DNA of 64,000 nucleotides, taken from positions 62,001 through 126,000 of the forward strand of contig JAPLCA010000005.1 of assembly GCA_026392465.1 (NCBI GenBank), written 5' to 3'. Shown here in pieces: positions 32,480 through 40,319 of this stretch. This DNA is from Propionibacteriales bacterium (GTDB taxonomy: Bacteria > Actinomycetota > Actinomycetes > Propionibacteriales > Nocardioidaceae). The notes under the pieces are model-generated. The model had not been told where the DNA came from, ran no database searches, and saw only the letters and a program-made list of their open reading frames with translations. The number at the start of each line of letters is the position of its first letter. The first letter of the stretch is position 1. Both the position numbers and the translations under genes were made by a program.

Positions 32480-32926
32480 ATGAGGCATGTCTCGACGTCG
32501 CTGGTGTCTCGTGCTGCTGTCGCTGCACGCCGTGGGCTCGTCGTCTTGGTGATCGCTTTCGGTCTCGTCGTCATGCACGGCGGGGTCGGGCAAGCGCAGG
32601 CCTGTGTCGGCGCGATGTCAGGGATGCCGACGCCGACGTCACCGACCCTGATGTTGGAACACAGTCATGACGACACTGCGGTGGATGTCGAGGATCCGAG
32701 TGGCAAGCCAACTAAATCTCCGACAAGCGCGCACTCCAGTGACGTGTGCTCGAGCACGCCAGCCGCCTCTGGTGGCGCGGGTCCCGACACTGCGCCTGCC
32801 CTGACCGCGGCATCATTCGTGTTGGTGCCCTGCATCGACCTGGAGCCTGGTGCAGTTAGCGATGTGACAGGTCGTCATCCGCCACCCCCAGATCTCGTCA
32901 CGGAACTCTGTGTGAATCGCCGGTGA
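32480..32926 (+). CDS. Secreted/membrane protein of the copper module (DUF6153-like)
   Basis: The 148-residue product has an N-terminal signal-anchor (RRGLVVLVIAFGLVVMHGG). A low-complexity Thr/Ser/Pro/Asp middle with Met and His (GAMSGMPTPTSPTLMLEHSH) follows, and the end is HPPPPDLVTELCVNRR. That Pro-rich end and the partnership with a DUF305 gene are typical of the actinobacterial DUF6153 family, found in copper-resistance clusters. ATG 32480 follows GGAGGAG. The 210-bp gap before it contains an AT-rich region with GATAAT and probably its own promoter. Confidence 0.72.
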   Translation: MRHVSTSLVSRAAVAARRGLVVLVIAFGLVVMHGGVGQAQACVGAMSGMPTPTSPTLMLEHSHDDTAVDVEDPSGKPTKSPTSAHSSDVCSSTPAASGGAGPDTAPALTAASFVLVPCIDLEPGAVSDVTGRHPPPPDLVTELCVNRR

Positions 32927-32983
32927 GAAGTCGTGTCTTACTCGACTTTCAATACCGGTTAATCACAAGGAGTTTTACGAACC

Positions 32984-33607
32984 ATGAAGACAATTAGTAC
33001 TAAGGGCGCCATCGTGGCGTTCGCGATCGTTGCTGTCGTCGCCGTCGGCGCCTACCTCGCCATCAACAACACGTCCGGTCACGACGGACACTCCGCGAGC
33101 TCGAACTCGTCGGACTCGTCAAGCGCGAGCAACACCTCCGCAAAGTTCAACGACACGGATGTCATGTTCGCGCAGATGATGATCCCGCATCACGAGCAGG
33201 CAGTTGAGATGGCCCAGCTTGCTGCCACGCGAGCTGGATCGTCGGAGGTGAAGGCTCTGGCCTCCAAGATCGAAGGAGCTCAGGGACCGGAGATCACCAC
33301 CATGAAGGGCTGGCTGAAGGACTGGAACGCCCCATCCGATGGATCGTCGATGGGCGGGATGGATCACAGTGCTCACGACATGGAGGGGATGATGTCCGAC
33401 TCTGAGATGTCCGACCTTGAATCGAAGTCGGGTGACGCATTCGATCAGGCCTTCCTCTCAATGATGATCGAGCACCACAGTGGTGCACTCGGCATGGCGA
33501 AGTCTGAAATCGCTGACGGAGAGAACCCTGAGGCCATCGCACTCGCAAAGACCATCGAGTCGACGCAGCAGGCCGAAATCAAGCAGATGGAAGCGCTGCT
33601 CAAGTAG
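32984..33607 (+). CDS. DUF305 copper-resistance protein, secreted
   Basis: The 207-residue protein has an N-terminal signal-anchor (GAIVAFAIVAVVAVGAYLAI), a Ser-rich linker, and two DUF305 repeats: FAQMMIPHHEQAVEMAQ and FLSMMIEHHSGALGMAKSE, with a Met/His-rich stretch between (SMGGMDHSAHDMEGMM). The HH and Met residues are suited to extracytoplasmic copper binding. DUF305 genes are recurrent parts of actinobacterial copper islands. CAAGGAG lies 10 nt before the ATG. Confidence 0.92.
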   Translation: MKTISTKGAIVAFAIVAVVAVGAYLAINNTSGHDGHSASSNSSDSSSASNTSAKFNDTDVMFAQMMIPHHEQAVEMAQLAATRAGSSEVKALASKIEGAQGPEITTMKGWLKDWNAPSDGSSMGGMDHSAHDMEGMMSDSEMSDLESKSGDAFDQAFLSMMIEHHSGALGMAKSEIADGENPEAIALAKTIESTQQAEIKQMEALLK

Positions 33608-33722
33608 TCCGCGCAGTCTGGCGCCCCCGCTTCTCGATGAGCGGGGGCGCCCGGCGCACCGCATTGATGCAGCGCGGTGCTTGTCCATCTGCCTGTCCTC
33701 CATCCCGTGGAAGAAGTCGCTC

Positions 33723-34274
33723 ATGAACCTTCGATTCTCAACGGTCGTCACGCTGGCGGCAATCGCTGGACTAACTGGTTGCGCCGCCGACCAAGAACAG
33801 GCATTGCCGGACGCACGCACTGTCGTCGTCTTGCCAACACCGGACGCCACGTCTCAGCCGCCTTGGCAAACCCCGGGTGATGTCCTGGCTCACGCGAAAG
33901 CTGCTGGCCTTGATCTAGGACCCATGGGCACGGCCGAGCACTATCACCCGAGCCTGCGCATCGTCATCGACGGGAACCAAGTCCCGGTCCCGGCAAACAT
34001 CGGCGTCGACCCGGCGACCGGCGCGATGTCAGCGGTGCACACCCACGAGGGCGACGGAACCATTCACATTGAAGCTGACTCGGTCGGCGAACAGTTCACA
34101 CTTGGTCAGCTGTTCACTCAATGGGGAGTGGCGCTGTCATCTCAGCAGATTGGTGGAGTGCAGGCGGACGCTGACAGTGAAGTCGAAGTCACTAGCAATG
34201 GTGTGAAGTTTGCCGGCGATCCTGCGGATCTCGTCCTCGAGCCCGACCAGGAGATCGTGCTCTCGGTCAACTGA
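33723..34274 (+). CDS. Metal-binding-like lipoprotein of the copper module
   Basis: The 183-residue product has a lipoprotein signal ending in LTGC (Cys 20). The mature part is beta-rich with several His motifs: EHYHPSLRIVIDG and AVHTHEGDGTIHIEAD, followed by FTLGQLFTQWGVALS. Clustered HxH motifs suit metal binding on the outer face of the membrane. I recognise this as a recurrent hypothetical of heavy-metal islands, without an assigned function. It is the last gene of the copper block. Confidence 0.82.
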   Translation: MNLRFSTVVTLAAIAGLTGCAADQEQALPDARTVVVLPTPDATSQPPWQTPGDVLAHAKAAGLDLGPMGTAEHYHPSLRIVIDGNQVPVPANIGVDPATGAMSAVHTHEGDGTIHIEADSVGEQFTLGQLFTQWGVALSSQQIGGVQADADSEVEVTSNGVKFAGDPADLVLEPDQEIVLSVN

Positions 34275-34309
34275 TGGACCAAAGGGCAGGTAGTCGGTCC
34301 GTCCACCTC

Positions 34310-34531
34310 TCAGGTCAGTCGGCGTCCTTGCGGTCGAACTTCGACACCGGCGTCACGGAGGATTCGCAACACAGTGCTCTTGCCCACGCCGAACCGTTCA
34401 GCGGTTTCGAGCGCGCTGACCGTACCCGATTGATAGTGCTCAACTATCTGCAGACGTAAGCTCGCTGTGAGGCGAGCTCGAGCACGAGTTGAGACCTGGG
34501 TCGAGTCTTCGTGTTCGGAAGGCTTCGACAT
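34310..34531 (-). CDS. Small HTH protein, recombinase-type remnant
   Basis: The 73-residue product (ATG 34531) contains a Hin/resolvase-like helix-turn-helix (LTASLRLQIVEHYQSG, SALETAERFGVGKSTVLRILRDAGV) and a basic end. Such stand-alone HTH proteins accompany or derive from serine recombinases and transposases. It lies at the right edge of the copper module, consistent with a mobile-element boundary. No catalytic domain is present nearby, so it may be a relic. Confidence 0.68.
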   Translation of the reverse strand: MSKPSEHEDSTQVSTRARARLTASLRLQIVEHYQSGTVSALETAERFGVGKSTVLRILRDAGVEVRPQGRRLT

Positions 34532-34573
34532 CTGTCTTGCGGTGTTGAAGTTGACTTTGGCGAGCACTACCAC

Positions 34574-34622
34574 GAAGAAGTCCGACAGAACCCCCGACCT
34601 CCAGAGGTCGGGGGTTCTGTCG
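34574..34622. repeat. Duplicated hairpin, copy 1 (terminator-like)
   Basis: Perfect 17-bp arms start at 34583 (CGACAGAACCCCCGACC) and end at 34622, with a 6-nt loop. The first 27 bases from 34574 match 37548-37574 with one difference. The 210 bp that follow, to 34832, hold no supportable gene. Confidence 0.75.
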
Positions 34623-34832
34623 TTCCTGGGGAAGAAGGCCATTCATACGTTCGCGTCTCGAACTCTCTGGCGACGGGGGCGTCGCCTCGCCGCCGTGCCC
34701 ACTGGTGGATCGCACCTCGTGGTCGAGCGTCTTGGCTAGCCGGTCGTCGAGGACCCGCCGGAAGGGCGAGGCGAGGTCGACTCCGGCGACATCGTCGTTG
34801 TCATGGTGTCTCCCCGAGTCTCGACATCCCCG

Positions 34833-35174
34833 TCAGTCCCCGCACCATCCCGGGCCCGCCTTGTCGGTCGAGACGTAGCCGCCGAGATCGGGGGAGTGGT
34901 AGCGACCGTTCACGATCGTGTCGCGGTAGAAGTTGGTGCACGGGGCGAGCCAGCCGTAGTACGCCTCACCGTTGGGTGTGGCGAATAGCCTCGTCGAACC
35001 AGTGGAGTTGACGTGCACCTTGTGCAGGTCAGCGGTCGCGGCCGGCGATGCCGGGCGAGACTCGTGGGCGGGCGCGGCCGTCGACGGCGTCGAGACGGCC
35101 AGAGCCAGGCTCGCGGTGATGGCTGCGGCCGACAATCCGAGTCCGAGCGTCCTGCTCGGGATGCGTTGCTTCAT
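34833..35174 (-). CDS. Small secreted protein of unknown function
   Basis: The 113-residue product has a clear signal peptide (MKQRIPSRTLGLGLSAAAIT, then a Leu/Ala core) with likely cleavage after STAA or APA. The mature part is about 75 residues with two Cys (APCTNF and GWCGD) that may form a disulphide. ATG 35174 has GAGGGGGAT upstream. No recognised family. The 483 bp between this gene and the next on the plus strand contain only their divergent promoters as far as can be seen. Confidence 0.7.
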   Translation of the reverse strand: MKQRIPSRTLGLGLSAAAITASLALAVSTPSTAAPAHESRPASPAATADLHKVHVNSTGSTRLFATPNGEAYYGWLAPCTNFYRDTIVNGRYHSPDLGGYVSTDKAGPGWCGD

Positions 35175-35657
35175 GAGATCCCCCTCGATCGATGGTGCTT
35201 CGACGCTCCGCTTGGCATGGTCGGCTGTCAACGGTCGTTCGCGTTTTCCGTATCGGATGAGGTCGAACATCCCAGAACGACGCCCGGTGCAAGAGCTGCG
35301 TCCGTGGACCGCGGTCCGGTGGCTAGGTGCAGGTCGACGCGTTCGAGGTCAGTCTCATGAATGTGCCGCGCTTTCATCACCAGGAGCGCAGGCAGCATTC
35401 GACGACATGACCAACGTCAAGAAACGGGCGGCCTTTGAAGGCTTCGCGCCCGGGCTACGCCACCGGTCCGCGAGCGGATCCTTCCTGTGGCGACCGAGCG
35501 GGCATCGTCCAGGTCTGCTTCGCAGTGCCTGTCACGCACGGTCGGTTGGCCCTGGAAGCGCAGACGCCTGGTTCGCAGCAGATTCGCAGTGGCACTCGTC
35601 AGCATCGTCGAGACGGAGCGATCCCCTCCCGAAACGACAGCAGGAAGGCACGTGTCA

Positions 35658-35816
35658 ATGGACGCAACCATGCACCTCTCGAGGCGCTCGCTCATGCAGG
35701 CCGCCGCAGTCGGCGCCGGTGCTGCGGCGCTAGGCATCACACGAGGTTCTGAGGCGGCACAGGCAGCTGATGGGCAGCCCGAGTGCCTTGCCGATATCCC
35801 GAGCGGAGATCGCTGA
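35658..35816 (+). CDS. TAT signal leader ORF immediately before the amidase
   Basis: The 52-residue frame begins MDATMHLSRRSLMQAAAVGA, a twin-arginine export signal (SRRSLMQ) with an Ala-rich core, and ends PECLADIPSGDR. AGGAAGG precedes ATG 35658. It stops within the first codon of the amidase (TGATG), in another frame. A signal peptide with almost no mature protein, next to an amidase without a signal, suggests that one exported amidase was split by a frameshift; a separate TAT peptide is the alternative. Confidence 0.55.
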   Translation: MDATMHLSRRSLMQAAAVGAGAAALGITRGSEAAQAADGQPECLADIPSGDR

Positions 35817-36412
35817 TGTCGATGCCTTGGCTCGCGCGCCAGTTGCGCAACATCGGGTTGGCGGTCACCGAGACACCGGGTTGGACGACCCGCGGGCGAT
35901 CGGGTTCCTTCGAGCCGTACGGCGTTCTCATCCACCACACCGCAGCCCGCTCCTCGCCGTCAAACCCAGCCCCATCCAAGAACGTGGCCATCAATGGCAG
36001 GACGAATCTTCCTGGGCCCGTGTGCCACGTGCTCATCGACATCCATGGCCGGTGCCACGTGATCGCCGCTGGCCGGGCGAACCACGCGGGGCAGGCGAAG
36101 AAGGTCGGGAGCATGCCGGCCGGGGACGGCAACACCATGTACGTGGGCATCGAGATCGACTACTTCGGTCCCGCGCGCACCGAGAACGGCACCTGGCAGC
36201 CCGAGCAGAAGATGTCTGACAACCAGTACGCGGCGGCGGGCGCCGCAGCGGCGGCCATCCTGCACCGTTTCGGGCGCGACGAGACCCACGTCAACGGACA
36301 TCTCGAGACCAGCACCACGGGAAAGATCGACCCCTACGGCATCTCGATGACCAACTTTCGCAGCCACGTTCGCGCTCGTCTGCGAGGCGGCCCGCCGCCC
36401 GGCGCCGTCTGA
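35816..36412 (+). CDS. N-acetylmuramoyl-L-alanine amidase (PGRP/amidase_2 fold)
   Basis: The 198-residue protein has the amidase_2 pattern: GVLIHHTAA (zinc His), VCHVLIDIHGRCHVIAAGRANHAG, YVGIEIDYFG and HVNGHLETSTTGKIDPYG near the C-terminus with the last His ligand. It would cleave the bond between muramic acid and L-Ala in peptidoglycan. It lacks an export signal of its own; the overlapping upstream ORF supplies a TAT signal in a different frame. A second ATG at 35822 is equally possible. Confidence 0.85.
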   Translation: MSMPWLARQLRNIGLAVTETPGWTTRGRSGSFEPYGVLIHHTAARSSPSNPAPSKNVAINGRTNLPGPVCHVLIDIHGRCHVIAAGRANHAGQAKKVGSMPAGDGNTMYVGIEIDYFGPARTENGTWQPEQKMSDNQYAAAGAAAAAILHRFGRDETHVNGHLETSTTGKIDPYGISMTNFRSHVRARLRGGPPPGAV

Positions 36413-36568
36413 GATGCTGGAGTCGGTACGGCGGTCGGCACGGACGCGTGTCGTTCCAGGTCAGCTGGGGGTCTCCGTAGCGCAGACAAGGTCTCCGCGG
36501 CGGTGGCGGGCCTACCCGGGACGTACGTGACGTCGTGAGCCGTGGGCCGACCGGAGGAGTTGACGCTC

Positions 36569-36985
36569 GTGACAGGTGCAAGCGCGGACGGTAGGGAGCC
36601 GCTGCGGGTTGGTGACCCCGCACCGCTCACCGGCACGACACCGCGCATGCTGCGTCGGTACGAGAATCACCATCTCACCCGCGCCCGACGCACCCCCGCG
36701 GGACAGCGCCTCTTCCACCCCGACGCGGTTGGGCTCCCCGTCGCGGCGGTCCGGGAGCTCCTCGACTGCGTCCTCGACACCGACCGCCTCGAACCCTGTG
36801 CCGTGCCCACGCTCGCCGAGCACCTCCGCGCATACCACGCACGCATCGCGGACCTCGTCAGCACCCGGGACCCCCTCCAGGAGCTGCGGGACCCCTTCCA
36901 GGAGCTGATCGACTCCTCGACCGCCCAGCGCCAGCCCCTGCCACGCCTCAGCTCCTCGCAGAGCACGGCGCCGGATCGTGGTTGA
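36569..36985 (+). CDS. MerR-like transcriptional regulator
   Basis: The 138-residue product shows a diverged MerR winged helix: LRVGDPAPLTGTTPRMLRRYENHHLT, RTPAGQRLFHPDAV, then a helical dimerisation segment (AVRELLDCVLDTDRLEPC). GTG 36569 is chosen because GGAGGAG lies 9 nt upstream; GTG 36542 lacks such a site. It overlaps the CPT-like gene by 8 bp and may regulate it. The effector is unknown. Confidence 0.75.
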   Translation: MTGASADGREPLRVGDPAPLTGTTPRMLRRYENHHLTRARRTPAGQRLFHPDAVGLPVAAVRELLDCVLDTDRLEPCAVPTLAEHLRAYHARIADLVSTRDPLQELRDPFQELIDSSTAQRQPLPRLSSSQSTAPDRG

Positions 36986-37505
36986 GGCGGACGTGGTCAG
37001 TGTCGTGGTGGTCAACGGGGCCTCGAGTGCAGGAAAGAGCACTCTCGTCGCTGCGGCGCAGCCGCTCCTGCCCCGACCCTTCCTGGCCTTCGGGCTGGAC
37101 CTGCTCCTGTTCGGCGATGCCCTCCCGCGCGACGCCGAAGGATCCCTGCGTGACTGGACCGTGCTGCGGCCAAGGGTGCTCGCCGGTCACCGCCGGGCGG
37201 TGCGCGCGTTCGCCGACACTGGCGTCAACGTCATCACCGACGTCGTTCTCGAGACGCAGCAGCAGGCGGACGACTGGGACGAAGCGCTACGGGGCCTGGA
37301 CGTCCTCTGGGTCGGCCTGCACGCGCCGGTCGCCGAGCTGCGCCGTCGTGAGCGGGAGCGAGGAGACCGCCCGTCGGGCGACGCCGAGCGCGACCACGCC
37401 GTGGTGCACACGTTCCACGCGTACGACCTGGAGCTGGACAGTACCGACGGCCTGGATTCCTGCGCGCGCAAGCTCGTGAGCGCCGTGCAGCCAACCGATC
37501 GCTGA
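36978..37505 (+). CDS. Chloramphenicol phosphotransferase-like kinase (CPT family)
   Basis: The 175-residue protein has Walker A NGASSAGKST near the start and the CPT pattern: NVITDVVLET, then DVLWVGLHAPVAELRRRERERGDR, a lid-like Arg-rich helix, and HAYDLELDST. CPT family enzymes phosphorylate chloramphenicol or unknown small molecules. Actual drug resistance cannot be claimed from sequence. It is coupled to the MerR-like gene; together they resemble a small resistance or detoxification unit. Confidence 0.8.
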   Translation: MVEADVVSVVVVNGASSAGKSTLVAAAQPLLPRPFLAFGLDLLLFGDALPRDAEGSLRDWTVLRPRVLAGHRRAVRAFADTGVNVITDVVLETQQQADDWDEALRGLDVLWVGLHAPVAELRRRERERGDRPSGDAERDHAVVHTFHAYDLELDSTDGLDSCARKLVSAVQPTDR

Positions 37506-37547
37506 GCCGCCCTCTCGCGTGGAGCGTTGCTCGACTCAGGACTACCC

Positions 37548-37596
37548 GAAGAAGTCCGGCAGAACCCCCGACCTGTGAAGATCGGGGGTTCTGTCG
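37548..37596. repeat. Duplicated hairpin, copy 2 (terminator-like)
   Basis: AGAACCCCCGA(CC) pairs with (GA)TCGGGGGTTCT around GTGAAG. The left 27 bases match the copy at 34574 apart from one base. It ends the CPT gene unit, 43 bp past its stop. Confidence 0.75.
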
Positions 37597-37683
37597 TCCC
37601 GGCCCGTCGTGGACGTCGGCCACGTGCCGGACGGCACGCCGCATTCCCCTGCGAACGTCGTCGAGCGGCATACGCTCGAGCCC

Positions 37684-39594
37684 GTGACTGAGCGGAGTGC
37701 AGGACGACCTGCCGGCGGACCGTTCATGGTGCTGGGAGCCGTGGGCGTCGTCTTCGGCGACATCGGGACGAGCACGTTGTACGCGATGAGTGCGGTGCTC
37801 CAGGCCGACACGTCGGGAGGTGGCGCCGTCGCGAGGCCGCTCGTCTACGGCATGGTCTCGACCATCGTCTGGTCGATGATGCTGGTCGTGACGGTGCTGT
37901 ACGTGCGCCTCCTGCTGCGCGCCGACAACGACGGGGAGGGTGGTCTGCTCGCGCTGGTCGGGCTGCTCCGGCAGCGGCTGGCGCCAGGTCGCGTGCTGGC
38001 CGTGGTGAGCCTGCTCGGGGTCTTCGGGGCGGCGATGTTCCTCGGCGACAGCGTGATCACGCCGGCGATCTCGGTGCTGTCCGCGGCCGAGGGCCTCGAG
38101 CTCCTCAACCCGTCCTGGTCGCACGTGGTCGTGCCGTTCGCGTTCGCCGTGCTCGTCGGGCTGTTCGTGATCCAGCGGTTCGGCACCGGCAGGATCGGCA
38201 GGCTCTTCGGGCCCGTCATGGTCGTGTGGTTCGCGTCCACCGCGCTCTGGGGCGCGCTGGCCGTCGCGAAGGAGCCGTCCGCCCTGCAGGCGCTCTCCCC
38301 GCACTGGGTCTTCCTCTACTTCCGGGACGAGCCGCTGATCGCCTTCCTGTCGCTCGGTGCCGTGGTGCTGGCGGTGACGGGCGCGGAGGCGCTGTACGCC
38401 GACCTCGGGCACTTCGGCCGCCGGGCCATCGCGCGGGCATGGGTGTTCGTCGTCCTCCCGGCCCTCGTGCTCAGCTACCTCGGACAGGCGGCAGCGGTCG
38501 CCGGCTCGACGACGGCCGTGGGCAACCCGTTCTTCGCCATCGTGCCGGGCTGGGCCCGGTTGCCGATGGTGGTCCTGGCGACGCTGGCGACGATCATCGC
38601 GTCGCAGGCGGTCATCTCGGGGGCGTTCAGCGTGGTCCACCAGGCGTCTCGTCTGGGCTTCCTGCCGCACCTGCGGACGACCCACACGTCGCGGCACCAC
38701 GCGCGGCAGATCTACCTCCCGGCCGTGAACTGGACGCTCGGCCTCGCGGTCCTCGCGGTCGTGCTGCTGTTCCGCAGCTCGGCGTCCCTGGCGTCGGCGT
38801 ACGGCGTCGCCGTCACCTCGACCATCACCGTGACGACCCTGCTCTACCTCACCTACCGGTGGCGACGGGACGGCGGAGCGTCACCAGGGTTCCTCGTGGG
38901 GGCGGCCATCCTCGTAGTCGAGCTCGTCTTCCTCGCGGCGAACCTCCCGAAGATCCGCTCCGGTGGCTGGCTCCCGCTCGGCATCGGCGCGATCCTGGTC
39001 CTGACGATGACGACGTGGCGGGCCGGCCAGCGGCGCATCGAGGCGGCGCGCGCCGACGCCGAAGGACCGGTCGAGGACCTCGTGCCGCGCATCCGCGCGA
39101 CCGAGGCAGGGCTCGCCCGCGTGCCCGGGACGGCGGTCTACCTGACCCGAGGGCCAGGCGTCGTCCCGATCGCGCTCGACGCGATGCTCGACCTCAACCA
39201 CGTCCTGCACACCACGACCGTCCTGCTCAGCTGGGAGTCCGTGGACGTGCCAGCGGTTCGGCACGACGACCGCGTCGTCGTCGACGTCCTGGACGACCCG
39301 ACCGACGGCATCGTGCACGTCCACGCGACGTTCGGGTACCGCGAGAGACCGGACCTCCTCGCGGTGCTGGAGCAGGCGATCCCGCTCGCGGAGGGCGAGC
39401 TCGACCACGTCGACCTCGACCGCGCGATCTACTTCACCTCCGTGCCGGTCGTGAAGTTCAGCCCGCGCTCGGGCATGCCGCGCTGGCGCCAGAGGATCTT
39501 CCTGACGCTCGTGCGGCTGAGCCCGGACCCGGTCGACGTCCTGCGGCTGCCGCGGGAGCGCACCATCAGCGTCGGTCGGGAGATGCCGTGGTGA
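37684..39594 (+). CDS. kup: Kup system potassium uptake protein
   Basis: The protein (636 residues from GTG 37684) has the KUP signature VVFGDIGTSTLYA and about twelve membrane helices to residue 450, including GAMFLGDSVITPAISVLSAAEGLE. A cytoplasmic C-terminal domain of about 170 residues follows. It imports K+ with H+. TACGCT at 37671-37676 lies 7 nt before GTG 37684, so a leaderless transcript is likely; the frame is open upstream to 37609 but that part has no ribosome-binding site. High GC marks the return to core chromosome. Confidence 0.93.
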   Translation: MTERSAGRPAGGPFMVLGAVGVVFGDIGTSTLYAMSAVLQADTSGGGAVARPLVYGMVSTIVWSMMLVVTVLYVRLLLRADNDGEGGLLALVGLLRQRLAPGRVLAVVSLLGVFGAAMFLGDSVITPAISVLSAAEGLELLNPSWSHVVVPFAFAVLVGLFVIQRFGTGRIGRLFGPVMVVWFASTALWGALAVAKEPSALQALSPHWVFLYFRDEPLIAFLSLGAVVLAVTGAEALYADLGHFGRRAIARAWVFVVLPALVLSYLGQAAAVAGSTTAVGNPFFAIVPGWARLPMVVLATLATIIASQAVISGAFSVVHQASRLGFLPHLRTTHTSRHHARQIYLPAVNWTLGLAVLAVVLLFRSSASLASAYGVAVTSTITVTTLLYLTYRWRRDGGASPGFLVGAAILVVELVFLAANLPKIRSGGWLPLGIGAILVLTMTTWRAGQRRIEAARADAEGPVEDLVPRIRATEAGLARVPGTAVYLTRGPGVVPIALDAMLDLNHVLHTTTVLLSWESVDVPAVRHDDRVVVDVLDDPTDGIVHVHATFGYRERPDLLAVLEQAIPLAEGELDHVDLDRAIYFTSVPVVKFSPRSGMPRWRQRIFLTLVRLSPDPVDVLRLPRERTISVGREMPW

Positions 39595-39759
39595 GGACGG
39601 GACGAGGCGAGGACGTGGCGCCGGTCCGCTGAGGGCGTGCTGCCGGGCGTAGCGGGTCCAGGCATCGTCGACGTCCTGCCTGCCTCGTCGTCGTCCTGCA
39701 CGCCCGTCGTTGCGTCGCGCGTGCAGGACGCCCGTGTGGATCCGCAGAGACCCGCGAGA

Positions 39760-40104
39760 CTACTTCTGCTGCTCGGTCGGCTCGACGTAGTCGCTGGGGA
39801 CGTGGTCCTCCGTCTCCTGCGTGATCCGGGTGACGGCGAAGGTGTTGTCGCCCGTGCTGATGACGGCGAAGCGGGAGTACGTGGTGCCGGCCGAGTCGTA
39901 GGCGTCTGCAGTGACCGGACCACTGGGGGTGACCAGCGTGGCCGTGATCCCCGTCAGGAGACAGACGCCCCGCGAGGAGGCCTCCCACGTCGTGTTGGTG
40001 GTGACGTTGTAGTCGTCGTTGCGGCAGAAGATGGAGGCGTACTCCACTGTGCCGCTGGCGTTGTACGGCGTGGAGTTGTGAATGGTGACCTTGTCGTAGC
40101 TCAT
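39760..40104 (-). CDS. Unknown small beta-rich protein (114 aa)
   Basis: The product has no signal peptide or membrane segment. It is rich in Thr, Ser, Asn and Tyr and is predicted nearly all-beta: KVTIHNSTPYNASGTVEYAS, CRNDDYNVTTNTTWEAS, SRGVCLLTGITATL, then SRFAVISTGDNTFAVTRI. Two Cys are conserved-looking. ATG 40104 follows GAAGGGG. I do not recognise the family; the pattern recalls small single-domain beta-sandwich proteins. It is divergent from the P450 gene, with 215 bp of shared upstream region. Confidence 0.72.
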   Translation of the reverse strand: MSYDKVTIHNSTPYNASGTVEYASIFCRNDDYNVTTNTTWEASSRGVCLLTGITATLVTPSGPVTADAYDSAGTTYSRFAVISTGDNTFAVTRITQETEDHVPSDYVEPTEQQK

Positions 40105-40319
40105 GGTGGCCCCTTCAGGACGACCCCGTCCGCGTCGGGCGTGGCGCGCACTGGAGGTAGTGAATGTAAGTCAGATCACACTCGGTCGCCGGTGCGCTCG
40201 TCGCGCCGCCATACGTCCGTACCGGTGCATCGGTCTCACGGGCTGCCGGAACACGAGACGGGCCGCAGGATGACGGATCCTGTTCGATACTGGGCACAAC
40301 CGAGCATCGGAGGTCCATC

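Noticed and set aside
35417..35938. 173-codon minus-strand frame
   Set aside because: It overlaps the TAT leader and amidase genes on the opposite strand, and has neither a family resemblance nor a ribosome-binding site.
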